A stretch of DNA of 64,000 bases from Raffaelea ambrosiae (lineage: Eukaryota; Ascomycota; Sordariomycetes; Ophiostomatales; Ophiostomataceae). The translations under genes were made by a program, and so were the position numbers. Positions 22,803 to 32,064 of this stretch are shown here, in pieces. How positions within the stretch are numbered: the stretch's first letter is position 1; each line of letters opens with the position of its first letter. The stretch is taken from NCBI GenBank assembly GCA_002778195.1, contig PCDI01000014.1, forward strand, positions 186,001 through 250,000, read 5' to 3'. Under the pieces are notes generated by a model. The model was not told the DNA's origin and ran no database searches. It saw nothing but the letters and a program-made list of their open reading frames with translations.

Positions 22803-24718
22803 ATGTCATGTATGTTGTCCCGGGATAGTGGCACAATGAGCCGTGTCTAACTGCAATAGCAAAGCACCTCTCAGAAGAGCCGATTGCCCTGGTCAAGGCT
22901 GCTCTCGAGGCACTCAGTGTGGTCAATCCGTCGGTGGCGATTGACGAGGCGAACAAGACAGTTTATTTGCCGTCTGCCATCGCGTCACCAAATGTGGCCA
23001 TAGTTTCCGGTGGTGGCTCTGGCCACGAGCCTTCCTTTGCGGGCTTCGTCGGAGAGGGCTTCCTATCCGGAGCTGTGGCAGGGTCCATCTTTGCCTCGCC
23101 GTCAGCTGACCAGGTTTTCAAGTGTCTGGTCCGGCTTGGCTCCAAGCGGCCTGACCGCGGCATCCTGGTTGTCATTATGAACTACACGGGCGACAAATTG
23201 CATTTTGGCATGGCCGTGGAGAAGGCAAGAGCCCGAGGGCTGAAAGTCGAGCTGTTGGTCGTGGGAGACGATGTTGGTGTTGGTAGATTGAGAAGCGGCC
23301 GCGTTGGTCGTCGTGGCCTTGCAGGCACCGTTTTGGTGCAGAAGATTGCCGGGGCACTGGCAGCAAAGGGGCAAGTACAAAGACCAAAGCCGCCACATCA
23401 CTGGAATATCCGGGTTTGCTAACAATGGACAAGAGCGACGCTTGAAGAGGTTGTTGCCAAGGCTACTCTTGCAAGCGAGAATGTTGCCACCGTGGGCGCA
23501 TCTTTGGCCCATGTTCACGTCCCTGGGCGAGCCAAGGACCACGATGAATTGGATGCCAATGACGAGATTGAGGTTGGCATGGGCATTCACAACGAAGAAG
23601 GGTTTGGAAGAGTGCGCACAGACATATCCGGCCTCGTAAAGACACTCCTGGCACAGCTGCTGGACTCGTCTGACAAGGACAGGGGTTTCATCAGCATCAC
23701 GGCTGGAGACCCGGTGGCATTGCTGGTGAATAACCTGGGAGGCCTGAGTCAATTGGAACTCGGGGCCACGATCTCGGAGGTGACCCGGCAGCTTGCTGGC
23801 AGATACGGTATTGAGCCCAAGCGAGTCTTGGGCGGTACCTACATGTCCAGTCTGAACGGGCAGGGCTTCAGTGTTACTATGCTCAAGCTCGTGGACAGCG
23901 ATTTTATCGAGCTTCTGGGTGCCCCTGCGGATGCGTCAGGTTGGCTGCCCCCGACAGCACCACAGAATTGGACCAGAGACGGAAAATCTGTTGTCTCTGC
24001 AACGGCCGGGATGGACGAAGTGGATGAAACCCCGAGCAACCTTACGGGTATGCTACATCTTGCCACTACAAACACCCTCATCATTTGGCTTGTTGCTAAC
24101 CAAAATAAAGTCGATGCTTTGGAAGCAGGTGCCATACTCTCTAAGGGCCTGGCCAATATGATCGCCGCAGAGCCCGAAGTAACCAAGTACGATACCCTTA
24201 TGGGCGATGGCGATTGCGGTCTTTGCATTAAGACCGGTGCAGAGGCCGTTATGGCACACCTGAAAGCGGAATCGACCAACGATGCCGTCCAGTTAGTGAG
24301 CAAGATCGCACAAGTTGTCGAGAAGAGCATGGATGGCACCTCTGGGGCACTGTATGCTATTTTTCTCAATGCCCTTGCCAGCTCACTGCGTGAGCAAGTC
24401 AGCAGTGGCCCCCGTGAGGCGACATCCGCCGACTGGGCAGCGGCTTTGGAAGGCGCCATGTCGACGCTGGGCCGGTATACGCCAGCAAGGCCGGGGGACC
24501 GGACGATTGTGGATACTCTACATCCTTTTGTCAAAGTTCTCGGCTCATCAGGGGACATATACAAGGCCGTAGAAGCTGCACAAAAGGGTTGTGACAGCAC
24601 CAAAGGCATGGTCGCAAGTCTTGGACGCTCTGTCTACGTGGGGGGTGAGGAGTGGAAGAACTGTCCAGATCCCGGCGCATTCGCGCTGCTGAGCTTCCTT
24701 AAGGGATTTATTGCTTAA
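22803..24718 (+). CDS. dihydroxyacetone/glyceraldehyde kinase (DhaK-DhaL)
   Basis: A 579-residue single-chain ATP-dependent dihydroxyacetone kinase. Exons: 22803-22809 (seven bases only), 22860-23370, 23434-24047, 24111-24718. The tiny first exon rebuilds 'MSSKHLSEEP', the usual N-terminus. Intron 2 uses a GC donor (GCAAGT) and is needed to restore 'LAAKGATLEEV'. The DhaK domain has 'VSGGGSGHEPSFAGFVG' and the substrate-binding His in 'LAHVHVPGR'. DhaL has the nucleotide/Mg motif GDGDCG and 'MDGTSGALYAIF'. These enzymes also phosphorylate D-glyceraldehyde (triokinase activity). Here it would return the aldolase product to glycolysis, in place of the 2-keto-3-deoxyaldonate kinase used by bacterial dgo operons. 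That pathway role is inference. Confidence 0.9.
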
Positions 24719-24915
24719 TCACATGCAGATACTTCATTAGATAGAACGAGTATTTTGTGGTCTATGTGCGAAGCAGAATATCATGATTAGTTATTCGTTG
24801 ATACAGGCTTTTGTCGCCACTGCTACCAGAGGCAACCGATATCTCGGTGGGACGAAACAGCAAAGCAATACTCGAAATGAGTCCCGGAGTATCGACCAGA
24901 AAGTGTCCATTGCCA

Positions 24916-25878
24916 TCACAGAGTCTTCTCTGTCTGGACCAACTCTGCAAACCCTTCCTGCTGTGCCGTGAGTTTACCACCAACGGGCGACTTGCAGGGC
25001 AGTCTGGGCTCGCCACCGTAGCCATAGTATTTCTGGAGTGCCACCTTGACTGAAATGAAGCCGCCCTGTATGGCGATCCAGTCTCCTCGGGCAACGATGG
25101 CTTGAACCTCGCGAGCCTTCTCGTACTTGCCCTCTTTCCACAACCGTACCACCTCGAGGCACGTCTTGGGTGCCACGTTGGCCAGTCCGCCAATGATGCC
25201 GTGGCCGCCAACAGACAGGGTCTGCACGGTAAAGTCGACGCTGCCACCAAATGTGAAGAAGTTGGATTTGGTGGTTGCGGCAGCCACACGTGCAAGCTTT
25301 CCGGTGTTGCCACAGGTGAGCTTCACACCCATGATGTTTGGGTGTGCCGCCAACGTAATGATGGTGTCTGACGAGAGATCCAGACCAGAGCACGCGCCCG
25401 GGAAGTTGTAAATAAGCACCGGCAGTGGCGATGCGTCGGCAACGGTCTTGAAATGGTCGATGATGTCATTGGTGCTCACCAGGCCGCCATAGTATGCCGG
25501 CGGCAGAACCAGGACGTGCGAGCCTCCAGCAGCAGCGGCCTCGACGCACAGCTGGATCGTCTCGCGTGTGCTCTGGGCACCGCAGCCGACAACGACAGGC
25601 ACGTGCGAAAACCCTGCCTCGTCCAGGGCAGAGCGTGTTATCCGCGTCACAAGTGAGCGCTCGGTGTGATCAAGATGCACGGCCTCGCCATTGGACCCGT
25701 GTGTCACAAGGCCCTGGACACCAGCCTTTGCGAGACGGACGGCGTGGGAGCGTGTTGTCGGTTCATCAATGGCGTCGTCAGATGTGAAGAATGCCACAGT
25801 TGGGACATAGATTCCGGGAACAAGGGACTTTGATGTCCCATTCGCACCCGTCTGGGGCTCAGCAGCTGAAGGAGACAT
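24916..25878 (-). CDS. 2-keto-3-deoxyaldonate aldolase (DapA/KdgA family)
   Basis: A 320-residue class I aldolase of the dihydrodipicolinate synthase family, intronless. The motifs are 'GVQGLVTHGSNGEAVHL' (GxxG(S/T)xGE), 'VVVGCGAQST', the Tyr in 'VLIYNFPG', the Schiff-base Lys in 'IMGVKLTCGN', and 'HGIIGGLANVAP'. Fungal members of this group (for example those of the galacturonate and rhamnose routes) cleave 2-keto-3-deoxyaldonates to pyruvate plus an aldehyde. The N-terminal extension before 'GIYVPTVAFF' is low-complexity. The start at 25878 is preferred, but an ATG at 25917 is in frame. It is convergent with the kinase, with 197 bp between the stops, and its promoter carries motif sites. 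Confidence 0.87.
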   Translation of the reverse strand: MSPSAAEPQTGANGTSKSLVPGIYVPTVAFFTSDDAIDEPTTRSHAVRLAKAGVQGLVTHGSNGEAVHLDHTERSLVTRITRSALDEAGFSHVPVVVGCGAQSTRETIQLCVEAAAAGGSHVLVLPPAYYGGLVSTNDIIDHFKTVADASPLPVLIYNFPGACSGLDLSSDTIITLAAHPNIMGVKLTCGNTGKLARVAAATTKSNFFTFGGSVDFTVQTLSVGGHGIIGGLANVAPKTCLEVVRLWKEGKYEKAREVQAIVARGDWIAIQGGFISVKVALQKYYGYGGEPRLPCKSPVGGKLTAQQEGFAELVQTEKTL

Positions 25879-26200
25879 GGTTGGAACCAATGGTCGCGTG
25901 TGAAGGGGAGATAACAAGAAGATACGGCGTTGTTAGCACCAAATTTTGATGTTTCTATTGGATGTAGAGAAGAGAAAAGAGTTAAATACGAGAATTTCGA
26001 GTAAAGGAATGAGAAAGCAAACTAAGTTCTGGAGCCAGTGTCTAAATTCTCCCGTGCGTATACAGTATTCTGCCTCGGCGACTCCTATGTCGGAATGGCT
26101 GATAAACGGGGTCTGTGGACGGGCGGTAGTTGGAAGAAAACAGAGAACAAATGCTTTCGCCATAAGAGGTCACCTGCAGTCTGTTCTCTGGATTCGACAA

Positions 26201-26321
26201 GAACCCCCACCGTCACTAGGTGTCAAGCGTGAAGCTAAGAAGGAACTGTCTCGGTGGACATACGACATTAGGCGTGTAAATGGACCCCCACAGCAGGAAA
26301 GTTGGCCCTTTGTGACCCCCA
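26201..26321 (-). promoter_or_regulatory. TGGGGGTCA sites upstream of the aldolase
   Basis: An exact site at 26313-26321, an 8/9 match at 26282-26290 (GGACCCCCA on the plus strand) and a weaker GAACCCCCA at 26201-26209. The first two are 404-443 bp upstream of the aldolase start. They lie in the 918-bp gap 25879-26796, which otherwise holds only a T9-AG-T12-AG-T7 tract at 26525-26556 and no gene. Confidence 0.55.
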
Positions 26322-26524
26322 CCTAAGTCTATACCAGCCCAGAGTGGAGTTAAGGGGGGGAACTCGCCAAAACAAACGGACTTGGATGTTCAGATGTGGA
26401 AAAGGGGTTCCGGGAGACCGCCGATGGCAGGGGTTCTGTGAAGGGGATTTGGGGGGTTGTCATGCGGTCAGATTTCCTAGTGGTAGATGGCTGACGACAT
26501 TACGAGCAAATGCACCAGAAGACG

Positions 26525-26556
26525 TTTTTTTTTAGTTTTTTTTTTTTAGTTTTTTT
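26525..26556. repeat. oligo-T tract T9-AG-T12-AG-T7
   Basis: A low-complexity T-rich tract in the gap between the aldolase promoter and the 3' end of the sugar permease. It could influence nucleosome positioning near the motif sites or lie downstream of the permease transcript. No function is claimed. Confidence 0.6.
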
Positions 26557-26796
26557 GCCTCGGTCTAAGCCATGATATTTTCCGTAGTTCAACCCCACCG
26601 AACGCTTTACTTATTGCTACTATTGCAGCCGTCTCTGATGTATACTTCCGCGGTCATCTGGCAAAAATCATACAATTGTGTCCAGTCCATATTCAATCCT
26701 GTTGTTTTGATGCCCCCCTTGTCAGGTTGCTATTCCTCCGCACATCCTATCAAGAAGGTGCCAAGCCGTGGATAAGAATGGAGATGTCGAAGGCAT

Positions 26797-28644
26797 CTAT
26801 GCTCTAGAAATTGTCTCCGACGGACTTTCAACGTGGGTTGCGTCGCCTTCGATATCCACCTTATGTGAAATCTCTTCTGCAAGGGTGACGTGTTGGCCAG
26901 CCTTTAGCATTTTGCGGATTTCAGCGGCGCGCTTGACGGGGCCCTTCTCCTTGTCCATGAAGGCGAGATCGACCATCTCCAGAGTGAGACCGCTGGTTTC
27001 CGGGAAGAAGAAGTAGATAATGGGTACATATGACAGGTTGAAGACGGCAAAAATGATATATGTTCTCCACCCAATATTCGTAATGCTCGAGGGGATGAAC
27101 ATGGTGACAGTAAAGGCGAACAGCCAGAGAGTTGAGTTTGCAAGACCTATCCCCTTGGAGCGATATTCCAAAGGCAAGATCTCAGGTCCATAGGTCCATA
27201 CGCCGCCCATGAATCCCCATGTGCTGGTACACGAAGCTGTTAGTCCATGTACAAATGGAGTAAAAAAACTCCCCCGAAAAAATTCCGAAATTGGCACACA
27301 GAGGCACAAAACTTACTAGCATGCCTGATATGCAAATATCATGACGGCAGCGACTATTCCGGTGGTCGGCGTGCCAACGGCCAGCATGACAGCCATGATG
27401 ATCATCACGACGGACATGGCTGTTGCCGAAACCATGAAGCAAATACGGCGGCCAACACGTTCAATCAAGTACCAAGTAGCCATTGATGCGATGAGAAACC
27501 ACACTTGCAGAAATCCCGACATCAACAAGGCCATATGGCGGCTGAAGCCCACCGAGTTTTCAAAAATGTATGTGGTGTAGTAACTGATGGGGGTGGAACC
27601 ACTGAAATCCTGCATAAAGTTGACCGCACATGCAAGAATGACACGACGCCTGGAGCTTACAGGATCTGGTCTGAGAAGATCCTTCCAGCCCTTCTGAGCG
27701 TGAGCCTCGAGGAGGATAGCTTGCTTAATGTCTGCGACTTCTTGGGCTATTGTAGTGCTATCGGCGTGGGGCTTTAAGCATTGGAAAACGATGGTGGCTT
27801 CTTCGACGCGGTCCTTCATCATCAAATATCGAGGGGCTGTAGAATGTCGTGTTAGTATTCTGAACACAAAATGATCTCGTGTTTGTCTTCCGTACGGAAA
27901 GAAAAAAAAGGAACGAAAGAAAGAAAAAGAAAGAAAAAAATTGGAACAACGGGAAGACGGGGACGAGGGAGAGAAAGAGGAATAGAAATAAGCATAACTC
28001 ACACTCGGGCATGAAAACAAGCAGCAGGCTCATTATGAGTGCTAATGCCGCTTGGAATGCCATGGGAAATCGCCAAGAAAAGCTGGAAGTGTACCCCGAG
28101 ACACCGAACTCCATCCAGTACGCGATCAGCTGGCCGACGATCAGCAAACTCAATGAACAGGCCACCAGCATCCCCCTCAGTTGGGCCGGAGCAGTCTCGG
28201 ATTGCCAAATGGCCACGTTGCTGGCGATGAGACCAAGCCCGACACCAGCAACAATGCGCCCAACAATGAGTTGTGCAACACTGTAGCTGGAGCACTGCAG
28301 GACGGAGCCAGTACAGATGACAAATGTACCAAGATGTGCGAGAGCGCGTCTTCCATAACGAGATCCGGTCAGTGCAGTTGTCATGGAGCCCATGAAGCAC
28401 CCAATCATAAAAATGGCTGTTACGAGGCCTTCCATTGTCGAGTTGAGCTCAAAGACCTCAACAAACGATGGCGCGGTGAGGATACCCCCCATAACACCGT
28501 CGTCGAACCCTAAATTGCCGAACTGTCAGCTTGAACCGTCCCGATACGTGTTCGGAGAAACTTACCGAACAACACAAACCCCATGCCCGAGGTGAGGGTA
28601 ATGCCCGCCAACAGACGACTCCCCTTAAGCCCTAGATAGACCAT
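26797..28644 (-). CDS. MFS sugar:H+ symporter
   Basis: A 12-TM sugar porter (Sugar_tr family). Exon 1 starts at 28644 ('MVYLGLKGSRLLAG') and its intron joins to give 'LFGFDDGVMGGILT', the TM1 signature. Next come motif A-like 'GSRYGRRALAHLG', 'GVGLGLIASNVAIWQSETAPAQLRG', then an intron (about 28007-27842) that rebuilds 'MPESPRYLM', 'YYTTYIFENSVGFS' and 'PETSGLTLEMVD' near the end. A further intron lies near 27315-27225. The long intron is purine-rich on the plus strand. A TATA-like element lies about 105 bp upstream of the ATG. It is divergent from the lactonase, and the shared promoter has a motif site, so it likely imports the pathway's sugar or aldonate. The substrate is unknown. Confidence 0.87.
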
Positions 28645-28978
28645 GTCGTGTATTTTTGCTCTGTCGTTCGAGTCACGTCTGAAAAGTAACGATTTACGCT
28701 ACTGGAAGAGTTGGGTGAGATCCGTACAAAAGTGAGAGCCAAGACTACTTTATATCTTTGGCGCAGCACCAGCAAAGCTTGTCTATGCCGTCCCCATGGG
28801 GCGGTTTGGACCATTGGCGGGGAAGGAGGGTAACGCCATAGAATGGACTCCCAGCAATAAACACCCTTGCCATGCCCTCCTGCGTCAAATGAGCGCCGCA
28901 GGCAACATCCCACAAGCAGTCCAGTTACGATCGTGTCAATCGAAGCGTGGTTTCCATGCGCAAGCAGTTGGGGGTCAA

Positions 28979-28987
28979 AGCACTGCG
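28979..28987 (+). promoter_or_regulatory. TGGGGGTCA site, permease/lactonase promoter
   Basis: An exact nonamer in the 521-bp divergent promoter, 335 bp upstream of the permease start (28644) and 179 bp upstream of the lactonase start (29166). It is the rightmost copy in the window. The gap also has a CCCCATGGGG palindrome near 28793 and no gene. Confidence 0.6.
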
Positions 28988-29165
28988 CGAGCGGGGTGAG
29001 AGGAGCTTGGGTGGGGGAGGAGGCATCTGGTTCGAAGCGGAGTCAACGACCGCCGATGAATTTGCTTATCTTTTTAAATGTACCTGGTGGGATCATTTTT
29101 GCGGTAGAAGTGTAGCCAACTCCTACCTCGGCAGTATTCATTTCTACGCAAACACAACCAGCAAC

Positions 29166-30354
29166 ATGCAGCAGTGGGCTGTCAGCGTCGTAAGTTGTTT
29201 TTTCTCGCTTGTGGGTGGACAATAGCTGACCGTGTATGATAGCCCTGTCTGAGAATAAGAGGAAGTCTGTTGGAGGGGCCGTATTACGATGAAAGTAGAA
29301 AGCTCTGTCGTTTCATCGACATCGTGGACAAGAAGCTGCACACGTTCAACCCCGCCGAAGCGGAGAAATCTCTCAACACTATTACCACGGAGCACTCAAT
29401 TGGGTATGAAACCAACTCTGCGTCCATCTGGCCAGCCCGTGTTTTGGGCAGATTCTCGTCCATCTTCAGTCATTGGTACTAATCAAGTCTCAACAAGTGT
29501 CACTGCCAATGTTAAGGATTCAACCGCCGAATACATTGTTGGGGCACAGCATGGATTTGCCCTCCTTGATGCCAGCTCCGGAAATGTTATGTATCTACGG
29601 CGCATGTGGAGTAATGATCTAGACGGGCCAGACAGAGAGCGAATGTGAGTCTCGTCCCAGTATTGATTGCAGCGTGTATTGCCTTACCTCCCGTTATCTA
29701 TCGTCCATAAATAGCAAATATGCTCACACCCCTGCGCGCCACAGCATGCGCAGCAATGATGGGGCCGTCGACTCGCATGGACGTTACTGGGTTGGTGGAA
29801 TGACTGATCCCGTTTTACTGGGCGAAGAACGGCCCGAAGGAATTCTCTTCCGTTTGGATCCAGATCTGAGCATCCACCGAGTCCTCTTCGGCGTCACGAG
29901 CCCCAACGGAACAGGATGGAATTCGGATGATACAACGATGTACTGGACAGACAGCGGGCCAAGAACAATCTATGCTTTTGATTTTGATGCTGCGACTGGC
30001 AATGTCAAGAATCGCCGCGAGTTCTGGAATGCGAAGAAGGCTGGTTTACCAGATGGAGTTAGTCCTGATGGGCTAGCGGTTGATGAACACGACTGTGTAT
30101 GGACAGCACTTTGGAGGGGACACAAAGTTCTCCGTCTCAATCCCCAAGGAGTTGTCGTCGGCGAGGTGTGCCTTCCTACGGCATATGTCACGTGCCCTGT
30201 CTTTGAAGGAAAAAACTTGATCATCACGACTGCGTGCGACCCGTCGGTTCAAGGTGACGGTCTAGACCGAGGTGGAGATGTATATCGAGTGGACGTCGGA
30301 ATCCGGGGTTTGCCGAAACACGAGTTTATCCTCCCCGTCAGCATGCAGGTATAA
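29166..30354 (+). CDS. SMP-30/gluconolactonase-type sugar lactonase
   Basis: A 313-residue six-bladed propeller lactonase. Exons: 29166-29189 (eight codons), 29243-29403, 29498-29644, 29745-30354. Splicing gives 'SLLEGPYYDE' (first metal-ligand Glu), 'RSNDGAVDSHGRYWVGGM', 'SPNGTGWNSD' (Asn ligand) and 'SPDGLAVDEHDCVW' (Asp ligand), all in family order. It would open an aldonolactone to the aldonate, the step between a sugar 1-dehydrogenase and the dehydratase. No secretion signal is seen, so it is probably cytosolic. It closes the right end of the motif-marked cluster. The very short first exon is the least certain part. Confidence 0.85.
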
Positions 30355-30562
30355 CAACCGGGCAAAAAGAGCAATCGTATCTGGATACAGTTGAACTGAA
30401 ACAGCTACATATTCTGATGTGCAGTCTGAAAATATTGACAAAAGCCTCACACTGACTTGCTGGTGGACAAGGTGGCAGACACAATATGTCTCGTGCCATG
30501 GCTGTATGCCCTTGGCATACTTCAAGCCAACCTTAGCAATTCCTCGTGTTGCAAACTCTCTT

Positions 30563-31342
30563 CTATGAGATAATTCCGCCTCCGTCAGTATTTGCAATTG
30601 TGCCAGTCACAAACTTGTCTTTCATTAGCCAGAGGTATGCTTCAGCCACATCATCAGGAGTCCCAACTCTACCAACTGGTAGCTTTCCCCCCACCCCGGT
30701 ATACATGACCTCTCGATCCGACTCGGGCACAAATCTCCAGAGATCCGTACGCACCAGGCCACATCGAACCACGTTGACCCTAATTGGTGCGATGTCAATG
30801 GCCAGATTGCGTGCCACAGACTGGATTCCGCCGCAGAGAAAGGACGGCACATTCCATTCTGGCACAGGTCGAACACACACAGTACCAGAGGTAAATGTAA
30901 TGGACGAGGTGTTCTTTGACGAGAGATGACGAGCGGCCACCTTGGCAATGATAATGGGAGCAACCATACCCATGTGCGCCGCCTCCACAATGGTTTGCGG
31001 TTCGATTTCTTGAATAGGGACAATGGCCAGCTGCCGAATGGCTGTCAAAATGACATGATCAATGGGTGCCACTTTTTCTGCAGTTGAGAACAGCTCTTCG
31101 ATCTTGGACTCTGGGTTGGATGAGGCAAGATCGCAGGTGAAGCCCTGAACATTGGGAGTAGGGCCTGCAGAATCATCCACAGAGGCACGGAGTTGCGAGA
31201 CCGCCGCGTCCACACGGCTTTGCGTAGCAGATGCCACTGTCACGATAGCACCATCTCCCAGGGCCGCCCCTGCTACCCCAAGCCCAATGCCGGATGTACC
31301 ACCAATCACGAGGACGTGCTTTCCACAAAGTTTCTGGGACAT
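30563..31342 (-). CDS. atypical SDR lacking the usual Tyr/Lys pair
   Basis: A 259-residue intronless SDR-fold protein. The Rossmann motif IGGTSGIG and 'IRVNVVRCGLVRTDLW' are clear, as is the C-terminal 'VTGTIANTDGGG'. Aligned on 'ARNLAIDIAPIRVN', the position of the catalytic Lys is Cys and that of Tyr is Pro (segment 'EWNVPSFLCGGIQSVARN', about 30790-30850). Catalysis by the classical mechanism is therefore doubtful. Fungi have SDR subfamilies with changed active sites, so this may be a normal member of one. A TATAAATA lies about 150 bp upstream. No motif copy lies in its promoter, so it is probably outside the catabolic regulon. Confidence 0.8.
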   Translation of the reverse strand: MSQKLCGKHVLVIGGTSGIGLGVAGAALGDGAIVTVASATQSRVDAAVSQLRASVDDSAGPTPNVQGFTCDLASSNPESKIEELFSTAEKVAPIDHVILTAIRQLAIVPIQEIEPQTIVEAAHMGMVAPIIIAKVAARHLSSKNTSSITFTSGTVCVRPVPEWNVPSFLCGGIQSVARNLAIDIAPIRVNVVRCGLVRTDLWRFVPESDREVMYTGVGGKLPVGRVGTPDDVAEAYLWLMKDKFVTGTIANTDGGGIIS

Positions 31343-32064
31343 TGTCGCTGCTGTATTTTTTCACGGATCACGTGTTCTCGGGATGTGAAAAAGAACGAGC
31401 GAAAAGAAGGATGACAGCGGTGATCACTATGGGAACGAAGTCGACACTCTCCCATTCTGTCGTTTGATAGACAGTTGGTATCTCGTCATATTTATACACA
31501 AGAATTGGCCATGCGCTTCAACACGCAGCATCTTGTTATCTAAATAAACTGACAGCCTCGCCTTCGGACATATACCTATGTCCGTCAAGGAAAGACGTAG
31601 ATAGGAGACGATTCACATATTACAGTGGCGTGCAATACAAAGAATGCAGCGATTACAAGAATGTGCAAAAGAACTGCAAACCACAAAGTGAAAAGTCATG
31701 CTGTGGTGATTTTGGCATCATGTAGATGGTCTCGCGTTCGGACATCCCGTTATGTCCGTTGAGAAATATGTACGCGGAAGCAAGTGGCAGATAGCAGCAA
31801 ATCAAACAAATCAACATATCGTACACCGCGATCCTTCTCGGTACACGCTTTAGCTCGAAATATCGTGCAAGGCCCAAAATAGAATGCCCAGCCCTACCAC
31901 GCTATCGTGAGATAAGAAACGACGGGAATATGGTTGCCCCGCCGCCCCCCTTTTTTTCTTTGAAATCCAAAATTTCGAGGAATAATTCAAACCGGTCATT
32001 TTCGTCTGGACCGAGTCTTTCTGCTGGCCTTCTGGGCAAACTGTTCAGTCTTCCAAGAGCGAAT
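31343..32064. other. divergent promoter, SDR and sugar permease
   Basis: A TATA-like element at 31488-31497 (minus orientation) serves the SDR. A C-rich/T-rich run is at 31940-31960. The frame of the permease stays open upstream to 31930, so part of this region could be coding. No motif copies were found. Confidence 0.45.

Noticed and set aside
26525..26556. T-tract as a bacterial-type terminator
   Set aside because: The genome is eukaryotic and no hairpin precedes the tract; recorded only as low-complexity sequence.
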